Source: Phoebastria nigripes
Lineage: Eukaryota > Chordata > Aves > Procellariiformes > Diomedeidae
Reading direction: 5' to 3'
NCBI GenBank assembly: GCA_035582835.1
Contig: JAYKAV010002766.1
Location: 2,756,683 to 2,820,682, forward strand
DNA length: 64,000 nucleotides
Made by a program: the position numbers and the translations under genes. Shown piece by piece: positions 12,401 to 25,340 of the stretch (positions are counted from its first letter, which is position 1; each line of letters starts with the position of its first letter). Below the pieces are notes generated by a model, which was not told where the DNA came from, made no database searches, and saw only the letters and a program-made list of their open reading frames with translations.

Positions 12401-13244
12401 TTATGATTTTATCCATGGAATGAAAACTCATGCTTGATGAACCGGGCCTCAAAGGTCTGCATTAGGGAGAAGGAACCTTAACTGTGCAAATTTGAAGAGC
12501 TGAAAGTATCTTTTACTGAGGAGTTAAACTCTATGATGCAGCAATGTATTCCCAAGGCTGCTGGCAAGTTTGGTCCAGGAAGAAAGTTTTTCTGGTTTCA
12601 GATCAGTGTTTAAAAGTAAATGTGAAAATAGGACTATAAAATTACAGTGTAATTAAATTATTTTTTTTAGATAACTGACAGTAAGCATGTAACTTCCAGA
12701 GAACCAGTGGAATTTTTTCACTACAAAATACGCAAGACCTGCATTGGAAACCCCAGTACAACTTCCAAGCAGTAGCACAGGTCAAATCAGAGCAACGGCT
12801 GCAACACTGCTTGGGCTGCAATGCTCCTGTCCAGAAGGGTCTGGGCTCTTTCTGCCTCCTGCCATGTTCCATCATGACACTGCCATTTGAACTCCATTCC
12901 TTTCAGCTTGATAGCACGTGGCTGCAAGTCTTGTCCTACCACTGTTGTACTGCACTCTAAACATTAATTTCAAACCCTGTGATGCATTTTCTGTTCACAG
13001 CTCAATCTAATCACTGGGGAGCAGAAGCAAGCGAATTGCAGGTAGCGTCACGTTAGTAAAAGTTTAATGGTGACTTAGTGCTCTCCTGCCTTGACCCCAG
13101 GTTTAAATTAGAGCAGTAATCCAGCAGGTATATGCTAATCAAAGGGTGATGGGGAGAATTTTGATCAAAAATGCTCCTCTGAGTGTGAACCAGAAGGAGC
13201 ATTTTCCCTTCTGTTTCAGCACAGACAATTCAGTGGAGAGCCCA
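9447..13244. other. Noncoding stretch without recognised genes
   Basis: Mostly AT-rich DNA with no recognisable gene. A short poly-C run lies near 11,051 and an A-run interrupted by an N at 11,826-11,836. Isolated single Ns are at 10643, 10784, 11836 and 12042. Frames of 60-129 codons around 11.0-12.2 kb occur in several overlapping registers and look like chance. Confidence 0.55.
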
Positions 13245-13400
13245 GCTCCTCCCGGGGGGCAGATCCCTGCTGGGCGGGCGCAGTGTGCAGCGCTGCTGCA
13301 TGGAGACCCGGGCTCCCGTCTATCTCCTCATCCTGACACAGCGGCCGAGCCGCATCGCCCAGGGCCCGGTGCCCCGGTCCAGCCGGGCTGTGCCACCAGC
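13245..13400. other. Compact GC-rich patch with GC box
   Basis: About 155 bp of GC- and CpG-rich sequence containing tgctgggcgggcgc (13268-13281), the same 14 bases found in the 9.3-kb patch and including an Sp1-type GGGCGGG box. No open frame here resembles a known protein. It may be a small promoter or orphan CpG island, or only a GC pocket. Confidence 0.45.
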
Positions 13401-16400
13401 AGTGCAAACCACCACTTACAGTGCTCCCTGCACTAACCGGGATGCTTCAAGTCAACCACACAAACCTACTGCCCTTTCTGATCCCACCTTCACTCCTGTT
13501 TCTTCCCAGAGGAACAAACCTCTATTAAAAAGTGTCATCTGAATGTCCACAAACCACGAAGAGAGACTGGAAATGCATTATCTCCCTGAACCTGATACAA
13601 ATAAGGATTTGACTGTTTGGTGCCACTTTGAGATAATTGTTTCAAAGGATCGGAATGTAGAAAATATTTTAAAACAACTTTCGAATCAATAGCTATTTTA
13701 ATTTGCAACTTGCAGCTCACTTTGACAAATAACCCAAAAAAGGAGGATAAATAGTACAGCTTCAATTATATTTCTGTACACTATTTATCTTATTTTGTGT
13801 TGTGTGCTGCTGAGCTAATTCAATTTTCTCCTGCCAGCCTATGCTTGTTCCCCTTTCACTTGTAATATATAACTTTATGAAGAGGGACTAAATCTTCCTG
13901 TGTGAATGTTTCTGGAAAATAAAATAATAAAATAAAACAACAACAATACTCTTTGTAAAACTAAGAATAAAAGCCACGCAGCTGAGCTATTTTTCAGTAG
14001 GGACAAATGATACACAATGGAGGGAAAGCAGGTGGCAGCTGGAAAGCATCCAAAAGCCCCCAGAGGCTTCTGGCTTCACAGCTGGGAACTAGGACCTGAT
14101 ACCCTTTGCTTGAACACAGCACTCCTTTGAATTTCCAAGCCAGAGGGGATGGTGGAAGATCGCTCCCTGCTACCTCCCTGAAGGACACAGAGCCCTGCTG
14201 GGTCACACTGAACTGCACCATGTAGCATAGGTGGAAAAGGTGGTTCCTGGCCCCTACGAGATAAAAACTTAAATTGATTTTGGAGCCTGGGGATGGAAAT
14301 TTCAAATTATATTTATCTAAAGATGAAGACAGAAGCTCATTGGGACATTCCAATACGCCCAACGAGGTTAGCTGAGCGCTATAGATGCCCACTCACGTAG
14401 GAAGCACTCACCCTATGCTGACACAAGAAAAGCAATGCCCTTTTTAGCTGGTGCCACTGCATCTGCATCATTGCTGGTGGCTGGCACAGCTCTCGGGTGG
14501 GATCTTCTCCCCCGGCAGGCACTGTAGCTCCCTCTGAAACGCAGCAAGGGGCACGTGCAGTACAGAGCCTGCAGCTCATGTAATCCACACGATGACCTCT
14601 GTGCTGGAGCAGGACACAATAGGTGAACAGACTCTAAAACTTTTACTATGATGCTCACTTACTGACATTTCTGTAACTTTCGTGTTCTGTAATTCATTTT
14701 CATGAGCTGCTGTTGGAGCTATTTCTGCTCCTAACCCAATGCCTTTTAATTTCTTTTTCTCTAAATTGCTGCCTCTGGAGGTGGAAAACAAGCCATGAAC
14801 ACTTGTTTCATGTATCAAGGCAAAATGTCAGTCAGCTTCCGCCTGTGGGCACCTGCACTGGTGCCAGTCATCTTAAAATATACCCAGTGCAACCAGGAAG
14901 GCTGCTGGGAAGAAAATAAAGAACTAGAGAGGAGGCCATTCAGCTAAAGGTTGGGAATTGTTTGCAGCAAACTGACAGATGTTTATGGTTCATAAGTACA
15001 TTCCCAAAAGGACAACGTTAGTAGCTTAAAAAAATGGAAGGGAGGAAAGATGGAAGAATTGATTTAACATCTGTGTTTTTCTTGAAAACGTTTTATCTTA
15101 GGAATATCAGGGAAGCTGACATTTTCACAAGGCAGGAGAAGTGGGATTCATGGCTAATTGTGGTCCTGATGGTGAAACAAAGCAGGGGATCCAAAGGAAA
15201 GCTTTGTAGGCTGCAGCGTTTCCTTCATAGCTTCTCCACCACCTGGAATACTTACAATGAGAAAAATATGGGCCCACTACAACTTTGGCCCCTTGGCTTG
15301 TTTCACACATTGCTTAAAAACTGATGGCTTTACAGCCTGTCCTTTGCCTCAGCCCTACACANAACCTGGAGAGAACACCACTGCTTCAGAAATGCCATGT
15401 TGGGAGAGAAATCTGCCATCAAATCCTGACTTTTCCCTCTGCCTCTCTCCTCTCGGGTCTGCTGACAGCCAGCCCTGCTGGTTTGCAGACTCTCCCATGC
15501 AAACAGTTTGGGTTACAAGTGTTTGATTATTTTTTAATTTTCCACTAAACTGGCACTGCTCTAGTGCAAATGTCACATAACAGGCAATTGCAGGAGCTGT
15601 GCAAGCAGAAAGCAAAACAGCAATAAAGCAGCCTGCTTTCTGTTCTCTCACACTTCGGAGTTACAAGATCCACTATCACACTTCCCTTCATTTCAGCCTG
15701 CTTGGTGTTAATTTTAGCATCTAAACCTTCTATTTTAGAGCTGAAAACGCAGCTGATAACATGGTTAACAACTGTTGCTGTGGGCTCCCTTGGCAGCGAG
15801 GCATTAGCATCCTCGCTAGCATATTGCGTTCAGCTGCAGTTCCAGGTTTCAGTCTCACAGCTCCTCCCCAAAAATGTGGTTGGTGCTGCAGAAGCAGTGG
15901 TCACCACCACTCCTCTGCATTCAGTGCTGATCTGACTGGCTTATTAGACAGAGGCTAGGGTATTTTTGCCACTGATAATATCAGCTCTTATGTGATGGAT
16001 GAGCCTGCAAGCTATTCCCGTATCTCCATTATTCATCTCTACTGTATGCTGTCAAAGAGCACAAGGTGCTTAGTCCACTGTGCTGGTAGGTTACGTTTTT
16101 GGGAGCAGAGCGCCATACGTAGGGCATGTATCGAGTATACACAAGATACCTTCGCTCACTGAGCTGGTGCTTGGCGCTTTCTCCTCTTGCAAACTCTTCT
16201 CCTTTGTCCAATAGATCAGGCTGGGGCTCCTCGTGGAGCCTCCCCTGTGCCTCTGGCCAGAGGTGATGCTCCAGCTTTGGTACTCACTGAGGCCCTATAA
16301 CCACAATGGCTTCTAAGGTAGACTGCTGAAGTTTTANGGGATCTCCAGCTCTGGACCTGCACGAAAAAACAGCAGCTGCAAGGTCACTAGCGCTTCTTCT

Positions 16401-18299
16401 CAATCAGGCCACAGAGGTGTAAAGCTGCACACCCCAAAACTGGGTTTCAATGAAGAACAGGGTGCAAAAGAAAAGCATACAGATCTCTGGTACAAAGCAA
16501 TGCCAGAAGTTTCAGATTAGCCGAGAGCAGAATCAGCTGAAGATGTGGAGTTTTTCTTTAATTTTATTTTCAAAGTAATAAACTCTGTAATTAACCATAG
16601 CTTAATAAGTCATCAATCTTCTACAAAAAAAGGAATAATGAACTAATTAACTAGGATGCATTCTCCCTGTGCAGACAATCAATGCCTTATCTTAATGTAG
16701 GGGTATCTCTGAAGGGGAAGGAGGAAGGTTGGAAACAATTAAAGAAACTAAGTATTGAGAGAGAGAACGCTGGTTTGTTTTTCCCCAAAAAAGGAAATGG
16801 ATGAAGAGACAAACTCCAACGTTTGAAACCCAGTACGCTTATTTCCCATTTTACTACTTAGAGAAAATACAGACTAGGAATTACCCTTACTATTCTCTCA
16901 GTAACCAGTTTATATTTAACTAAGACAAGAATCACGGCAAGGCTAGCAAAACTCCTTTTAATCAGCCTCCTTCCCCTCCTCCCAAGTTTAAAGAAATGCA
17001 AATCTGCCATTACAGACTCAGTGCCTTGGAAAAAAGTGAGTTTGCATTTGTATGAGATTTCAGAATGTGTCCTTCTAATCTTCCTGTCTCACGCATTTAT
17101 TCCAGTGATTCCCTTTGCTTTCTCTTGTCAGCCTAAAGTTAATTCAAGTCATTTTATACTCTAAAAGCAAGTCTTTTCTTGTATGTTTAAAATACAGCTT
17201 GAGCCTCTCCCAGTTCAATAGAGTCACTTGGGTTGTAAGCAACTGCTCAAGCAATTGCTGCTTCTTCCCTCAAGAATATTACATTCTCTGTTGCTCACAA
17301 CAAAGATATCAAGAGTGTTAATATTGTTGTCGTGGTGACTGACAGCTGCTGCAAATACGGCTGATATAAAGTTAAATTACTGCACTTTGGAAGCAGTGCA
17401 AAGCTTTGAATGTAGCTGGGGTGATGTGTTACATCCTCCTGGGAAAAGCTGGGAGTTGAGAGGCATCCACCAATTTCATCACAAGAGTGCTCAGAAAGCC
17501 TTATGTACACNTCATCTCCAAGTGAGGCTATTAAAAGGAACTAGCTTTTTATCTCATCTTCTGTGCCAAGAAGCTCAAAGTCACAAGGCAGAGAAGAAAG
17601 GGCCTCCTCCATCCCTTCTGCAGGGACTGTGTGGCAGACAATGACCAAAGAGGAGGGGAAGATCTCTTAGCAACAGTTGGTCCATGAAGGAACAAAAAGA
17701 CTCCCACATTTTGCCCTGGTGTCCACAATACAGCTCCACAGTGAGCTTACAGATGTGTTTAGTCAGGCTAGCACATCAGCTCCCTCCTGGGGAGTGAGCT
17801 GAGCTGCAGGATCTTCAGTGAGTGCATACATCTGAGAGCACACCAGAAGCCCATGTCTGTATCAGGATGCCTCTGGAGAAGAGACCTGTGTTTATTCCCT
17901 TCTATTTCACAGTAACATTTTCTTCTTGCTTCTAATCTGCAGGTATGAGATGGGCTCAACACATGGTGTGACACAGCACATACATGACATGCACTACAAT
18001 GGAAGNCGGACCAGCTCTGCAGGATGAGTTTCCGTGAGTATCATCACTTCTAAGAGCCTGGGCAGGTTGTTTAATCTATCACATTCAAGTCCTGTTCCGT
18101 TACCAAATCACCCAGTGAGGCTTACTGAATCAGTTGGAGGAAGAAGTTCTGTGTAAATGCACATGCCAACAGGTAGGCATAATCTTGGCTGAGTAATGGT
18201 CTCTCACCATATCTCTAAAGGGCTCAGAAGCTACGTCAAGGAATGAAAACCATGGTGGAGCTAGTGGGAGAATTAAACAGATGGAAGTGTGGGAGTGGA
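13401..18299. other. Noncoding stretch without recognised genes
   Basis: No supported gene. A-rich low-complexity sequence of AAATA type lies at 13,916-13,950. CpG remains moderately frequent to about 16.9 kb and then falls. A strong acceptor-like sequence ends at 17,942 (see findings). Single Ns lie at 15362, 16337, 17511 and 18006. Confidence 0.55.
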
Positions 18300-18680
18300 G
18301 TTTGGGCCAACAAAGGCCAATTTCAAANCATATTTTTAATTAAATTGTGGAAGTTTTTAACTGATAAAAACATCTTTAGTTGGATTTAATGGCATTTAGC
18401 TGCTTTAATTGGGATGTCTATATTTGGAGTTTGCAGACAGAAACAGATAATAAGGCAACAAAAACAGATCACAGGGGCTTAAATTCCTGGCATTTGCATA
18501 ACCCAATTGTTCACATTATGAAATGGAAACCCTGTTATCAGCTTGCATAAAACAGCTTGTTTTGGTAGATTGCAAATACTGTGTTTAATTAACCAAGCTT
18601 CAGGGACAGTGAATCTTATTGTTACAAGATACAACTCTGTGGAAATAAAGGCATTTTCATTTAAATAAAACAAAAGAGGA
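18300..18680. promoter_or_regulatory. Candidate conserved noncoding element, TAATTA-rich
   Basis: AT-rich block with repeated homeodomain-type cores: ttttaattaaattg, ggatttaatggc, gctttaattggg and gtttaattaacc. Almost no CpG and no credible coding frame. The density and spacing of these words recall vertebrate enhancer cores. Base composition alone will also generate TAAT, so this rests on texture and not on conservation. Confidence 0.25.
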
Positions 18681-21600
18681 TGTTTATCAGGATGTTACTT
18701 AATTGTCAGCATTGCTAAAGAGTTTTGTTTCTGCTACAATTTGTGAACTGGAATTGATCAGTGAAGCAGGGAACCAGGCGCCTTTGTCCTGTACAATTAA
18801 AGCTCTGTCATCTTAAATCCAGGCATTAATGATGCCAGCAACCAAGAGGAAAGGAGAAAAAAAAATCTGCCAGTGCATTGGAAATCCTGGGTTATGAATG
18901 AAATCCAGTTTTACCCAATTAGCCCTCCCAAAGCATCTCTATCTTCCTAATATCTACCTCTGGCACTTCCAGAAAGTCCATCACAGTATCACTAAGGTCC
19001 TAGCATGTTCCCCACCAAACAGCAGAGGAGGAGAAAGCTGGGCAAGTATGAGGGTATATGCCATTGATACATTCTTTGACACCCCCTCCCTTGGCATTCA
19101 AGGAGGAGATCTTTATCTGAAAAGCCAGGAATTGTCCACAGAGTAAGATGGAAAATAACTGAGCTGCTGGGGAGGAAATGATTAGGTTTTCCTTGCAGTA
19201 AACACTGCTGGGAATGGAAAACATTCTTGTTTTGAGTTTGAGACACAATAAAAACTAAACATTTCTGTATCTAGATGTATTTTTGCTAACATTTCTANTA
19301 TGTCACAAAACATTTTTCACTAGGGGGAAAAAAAAAATAACCAAGCATCTCCAGAAATATTGTTTGCTATTTTGCAGCCTCCCTAGGAGCCCGCCCCAGG
19401 AACAGTGCCAGGGGCCATACCTGGCAGCAGCTGTGCCATACAGGCATGGCAGCAGCATCCTCTGTCCTGGGAGCATGCCAAGCATTCAGAAATGCAAAAG
19501 GGAGGAAAAAAGGATGCTGTGCACACAGAGGACAGGCCCTGTCCACATTACTGCTAATGCAAAGTACAAGTCACAGGATGTTTCTCTGAAATATGTAATT
19601 GTATTTGAAAGGACACAAAAGCTGCAGTTGCTGAGCTGCTTCCAGGAACAAAATGTATTCCATGGCCTGAAACAAAGTCTTATTTATATGCTGTGTTTTT
19701 CTGTGATTGCTTAAATATGCTTACCACATTGGTCTTCTCGCAGTGCAGCACCACTGAATTCCTTCTGTTCAGAAATGACAATATGCAACATAAGATTTCT
19801 AACCACAGTGAAACCCCTCACCAAAATACCCAGAGGCAGCGGGGGAGAGTCTGTATGGGAGTTTAGCAAGAGGCAGAGGCTGCTGGTGAACCCAGTAAAG
19901 CACATTATCAAAGAAATGTGCTGGAGTAATCGGAGAGGAGAGCAGATGCTGCTGGCAATAAAAGGCTATGCGAAATCCAGCTGAGAAGCCTACTGTGAGA
20001 CCTACAGGGGCAAATTTCCCTGTGGTAGGACAAAAGAGACCCAGCAAGTGAATAGCGGAAAAATCTATTGCAAGGTGTCCATTATCAAGCAGCAGTGAAG
20101 CTGCAAAAAATAGAGAATTGAATTTGAGGAGGGAAGGGAAGCAGGCGCCCTGTGGACACAATTACAGAGACATTTCAGAAATTGCTGGGTGTATAAATGC
20201 AGGAATAGCAGATGGGAAAGGTCTGAGGATGAAAGGGTAGAAGTGGTCTCCCCACATGTGCCAAGGAAACACCCAGCTGCCTGCCCCTGCCTGCCGGGGC
20301 CAGCTCCCTCACACACAGCCAGTCCCATCAGCGCACANGCAGCCCCTCCTGCATTTGCCATGGTCCACGCCCTGGCAGCTCTGTCCCCTCCGTACCCTGA
20401 CTCTGCTGGCAAAAGCTGTTCCCTCCCTCCCAGCAGCACATGGAGGACCCTGTTTCCTGCTGCCCCGGGCCCCACGGCTGTTTTTCTCTCCCTGTGCAGC
20501 CTCTCCTTTGCCTATGCCCCTTGGGTCACCTCTGGTTCTCAGTCATGCAGGTGGAATTGCTCCTTTGCTCCCACAGCCCCTGTTCACAGCCCTCACCCTG
20601 TGCCATAAATGCTTTGCAGGTGAAGGTGAGGGATGGTACAAACTCTGCAACAAAGCCCAATGCCCCTTGCATGTCCTGGGTGTGAATTTTCAAAGGGCTG
20701 ATCTTTCACTGTAGGCACTGGGCTCTGTTCTCTCAGCTGGGTTAGCTCATTCCAGGCTAAGCCTCACATAAAAAGCTGGGCTCTCCCACAGCTGCACACA
20801 TGCAGCACCTTGCACATGGTGCCTGTGCCAGGATTGCAATGCACATGGCCCCCAGCTTCTTGTTACAAGCAAGCTGCAATCTCTGCAATCCGGGGCTGTG
20901 CCCCAAGTGATAGAGAAGCCCAGCAGCAGGGCATGCTGAGGGCTACCCCAGCAGGAGCCCACTATCACCTTGGGAACCAGCTCCCAGTCCAGCTGCGGTC
21001 CAGCACTGCTCAGCCTTGTGTTACCCCAGCCCTGGAGCCTCACAGGGAAGCTTCCCAGCACCCAGGTTGCTCTTGGAAAAGGTGAACCTGGTGCTTGAAA
21101 GGCATCAAATCCTTTAATCCCTGCAGCCACTTTAACCCTTGGCCTCCTGAGCCTCACTGAAGGATCTGAAAGCTTGCTGAAATCCCAAAGTATCACAAGG
21201 ATCATTGTACATCTTTAAATAAACCTCCTTCCTTTGCCTCTCTCCCTTTGTGAGGATTTATGCTCTGTAAGAGGCACAGCTGCTCCTAAGGAAATAGTTT
21301 GAGGTTCAAAAACCCCCTCCTGGTTTTTACTTCTTGCCTCTCAAGGGTTAACAATCCTCTGGAGAGCACAGAGCAGCCTGTCTATCCACTTTGGTAATTG
21401 AAATCAATTTCTCTGCCTTATCTTTAGGAAACCTATATAGTCAAGACACTAATCTGCTGGCTCTGGCATCTTTTAAATGAAAACCTATTTTAAAAAAAAG
21501 AAACAGGTCCTTTCCCTGCCTGCTGATGCTCCTTCTCTCAGCTTCCAAGCAGGGAGACAGACAAACTCCAGGCCCTAGACTTTTTTTGGGAGCAAGCACC

Positions 21601-22639
21601 CACTGCTGGTCAGCCCTTGGGCCTCCTGGGCAGGGAGTATGGGTGAGCTCCATTCCCCTCTCCCCTGATCCCAGCACTTCTGACTTCCCCAGGCAAGGCA
21701 GGGGCTCTGCCTTGACAGGTGCTGCTGTGCCCAGCACAATGATGGGAAGGGAAACCTGCTGCCTACTCATGGACTGGCTACAGGGATATCCAGCGAGGAG
21801 GATGGATGCCAAAGACCCCCAGGTCAAGAGAGGAGCTGGGAGAGCGGCTTTCGGCCAGATATCTCCTTGGTGCAGCTCCTTGGCTCCTCCTGCAGTTACT
21901 CCCAGCCTCTGTTCCTCTGACTCCTGTAGACACCATGCTACTGTAGAGGGGTCACAAAACCAGGATGCCAGTTGTGCATGCTGATACAGGCACAGCTGCG
22001 GTCAGGGATGAAGGAGCTAAACCCCCCACCAGCCTGCTCTGAGGGAGTGGATGAGTGCCTCCCTTTGCAAACCTCTCCTCTCAAATCTTCAGTTACCTAA
22101 AATGAAGCCTGCAGAAAAAAAGCAGACCCAAAACATGTTATCTCCTAATCCTGGTCATTAAGAGTCCAGCCAAGCCAATAGATTTCTAATTTGCAGCCAA
22201 TCAGGCTTGAAGTCCCTATAGTTTTGATTGTAATTACACAGATCAAGTAATCAATAGGGAATCATACCACTCTGACCCTAAAAATAGGGAAGTGAAAACC
22301 CACAAGCACACCTCTGGTTCCTTGGGCACCGGGCAGGGCAGCACCAGCGCTCTGCAGCAGTGCATGCGCCATGCAAGACTGCCGACTCAGGTTTGCTCAG
22401 AGTGGGATGTTTGTATTTTCAGTGGGTGCCTATGGTGGGAAGGAGAAGCCACAGAACAGGGAATGAGAAAGCAAGCACAGAAACTGATGGCCAGGAGATC
22501 TGAAGTTGGGACTCCCACATGAAGCAGAGATTGAAAGGACCTGAGTTGTTACTGACCCAACAGTAATAATGATCCTTTCCAGATGTCTATCCTACTGGAG
22601 TCTGCAGAAGGAACCATCATAGTTCTCCAGCAAGAAATG
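18681..22639. other. Noncoding stretch without recognised genes
   Basis: No gene recognised. The 20.2-21.9 kb part is GC-richer, with overlapping plus and minus frames up to 152 codons that share sequence across registers and match nothing known. CpG is sparse despite this GC content. Single Ns lie at 19298 and 20338. Confidence 0.55.
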
Positions 22640-23060
22640 TGCGTTTACCAAAAGTTAACAATTTGTAGTTTCCTTCAAACTAAGTGCACTTCTTGAGCAA
22701 GACAATATAATTAAATGAGGCACATTAATTTAATGAGATAAGCATCACTGACCACATTTATGACAATATAAAAGGAATTCGCAGAGAAAAAGAACTTATA
22801 CCCTATAAATCAAAGCATTTTGGTGCATAAAATTTGGGAACACAAGTCTATGAATTGTAATAGCGCATGACGAAGTCTCATCAACAGAAGTAAATATTAA
22901 GCCCGCAATGACAGATACCAAGCATCCTATCTGAATGTTTTTTCAACACATCAAATTTAAAGCAGTTCCCCAATTCTTATTATCTTAATCNAGGTAAGTC
23001 TTAGGTGTTCCTTGCAGCTGAGAAATTACAATTGCCCCTTTAATAATCTGATAATACAAA
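22640..23060. promoter_or_regulatory. Candidate conserved noncoding element
   Basis: AT-rich block with clustered TAAT cores (aatataattaaatgagg, acattaatttaatgag near 22,700-22,740, and gaaattacaattg near 23,020) and a perfect donor-like AG/GTAAGT at 22,992-22,998, just after a single N. No coding frame. Offered as a possible regulatory element on texture only. Confidence 0.22.
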
Positions 23061-25340
23061 CAGCATTTTTTTTTTTATCTGATACTAATCATTGTGTGCT
23101 CCTCTGAGGAGGAATCCTCTCTGGGTGAAAAAAGCTTGGTAAGAGACTAACATGCACATCAGAAAATCAAATTATGACTGACTTGACTGGGTAAGGGTAG
23201 AAGAGGGAATGGCCATTTCACTGGCCTGGCTTCCCCATCCAGTTATTCATTATGTTAAACTGCCATTATATTCCTTTCAGCTCCCTGAGAAGTCAATATA
23301 ACATAATGAAGTTATCACAAAATGAAGCTTGCTGAGCTAATTTGGTGATGGTAATATAAAGCAGTTCTGGGTAAAGGTTGGGAAGACAGCTTTGTTTGCA
23401 GAAGTGAACATGAAGGTAGTTGGGGTTATTCAAGACAGGTAGTAGTTTCTTCCACCATCCTTGCCCTTTCAGACAAGACTTTTTTTATCCTTTGATTGCT
23501 AAAAATGTCAAAAAAGTTTCAATACTCCATGTCACAGCAATAGGAATATGAAAGGTTAATATAAATATAGGCTGCTCTTGCCTCTGTTCAATGCTGTTGA
23601 ACAGAAAAGCTTGCTTCATTTCTCCAGTAGCACAGCGCTTCAATAAAGATTCTTCGGAAAGCCTGACATGTTCTTTTTCTCAGCAGAAGTAATACCAAAG
23701 GAATAAGAATGCTGTGCTCATCAAATAACCTTTCTTGAGTACATCTCAGCTTATTTTCCTCAAACACTGTTGACAAATGATGCATGAGAGGGTACCAGGA
23801 AGGAAGCAGATATAGTGCCTGTCATGTAGCAATTGCTCAGTACTTAGTCTACAATAATTTGGAAATCCATCTGCACACACCTCACTAACGACATTTGGCA
23901 TTGGAAACACCTGTAGTTTTTGATGGCAAACTCCATTTTGAATACAGGGCATATTTTCTAGCTTCATGATAAACTGCAACCACAAGCATATTTCAGCTGC
24001 AGATCTCCTCCCTCCTGCTCACCAGGACACTGCTGCACTTGGGACCAGACACAGCCCTCCAAATAAGACAACATGGTTCTTGTTCCATGCAGCTGGGGCT
24101 ACCACCTCCAAAGCTACCATTTGTAGCCACACAATTTTGGCAGCCATTTATCAACACACTTTAGGAACAAGAGGTAGCATGGAACTGCATTAATCAATTT
24201 ATTCTGCTCCTTGTAGGAATATGTATCCTGTCAACCAGTTCTTTGTTTTACAATTGTTCCTCCATTAATCTTCAGCATATCAAACTGAGCACAGGCTCAT
24301 TGTTGGAGGGAATAATGGAGAACATTGCATACCACATGCAGGAATGCCCCCACAGCTATTAGTCACTTTTCATTAATGTGCACTGCATTAATTGCTCGCT
24401 AAAGGAGTGGCTACAAAATACAAAGGGAGTAACACTGGCTGCTGATGTTGGAGACCGACAGAAAGTAAGAAGGTACTAGAGGAAATTAAACATATTTCAC
24501 TGCAGCTTGGGTAGCAAGTGGCTTCAGGGCTGTGTCATCATGGGATGTGTTCACGCTACCCGCTGTTGAGNAGCAGAGTAGCAAGGCTGCACCAGTGGGC
24601 ACAGCAGCAGGTCCCCGGGGGATGCCAGGCACATGCTCCCCAGGGGCTGGGAGTAATGGGGATACTGCAGAGTCCAGGAATGATGAGCAGTTGAGTGAGG
24701 AGTGCATTAGAACAAAAATTTCCAGACTAGAAATTCAGACCACAAGTCCTTCTAGCTGAGGATCCCCACTCCACACAGCCTGTAGTATTTAGATTATTAC
24801 AAGATCTACATACAAGCACCACTAGTGCAATTTTGTCATCCCATTGCCCGCTTTACCAACTCATGAAGGGAGGATGGTGGGTTTTTATTTTAGTTTTTGC
24901 TACAAGAATTAACAGAAGGAGCAAGATGGGCTGATCTGTAAGTATCTGGCATTTTTACTCCTGTCTCAAAGCACCATGATAAACCACTCTGAATGCAAAC
25001 CTGACTCAAAATGAATCACTGTGTGAGTACTTCACAGTGCAGGTAATTGAAAGAGGACACTATGGGATCTGGATACAAAGAGAACAGTTGTTCTTTCAGC
25101 ATTTCTACCCCTTTTCCTTCCCCCTCAAATTTCAATAGGCCATGCCTAATTATTGACTGGCACATATTCCCCTTCACACTGGGTTATTATCAGACCACAG
25201 CACATATGTCAGTCCACAGAATTAGCGGCTATAATTGGACCCTTTTAACAAGGTACACAACACATTTTAAATTAAATTGCATTCCATAAATCAGGTTAAC
25301 CTTTTCAACATTGCTCTAAGAAAATTAATTACTCATATCG
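23061..25340. other. Noncoding stretch without recognised genes
   Basis: No supported gene. A T-run lies near 23,067-23,077. The main structural item is the 65-base hairpin at 23,246-23,310, listed separately. Frames here are below 81 codons. CpG is rare. Confidence 0.55.
23246..23310. repeat. 65-base hairpin with a perfect 12-bp stem
   Basis: TTCATTATGTTA (23246-23257) and its exact reverse complement TAACATAATGAA (23299-23310) flank a 41-base interior. Pairing can continue inward with single mismatches (A59-T97, T61-A95, G62-C94, C64-G92, T66-A90, counted within 23,2xx). This gives an imperfect stem of roughly pre-miRNA size. I recognise no known microRNA seed in either arm. It could be an unknown small RNA precursor, a remnant of a small inverted-repeat element, or chance. 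Confidence 0.7.
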
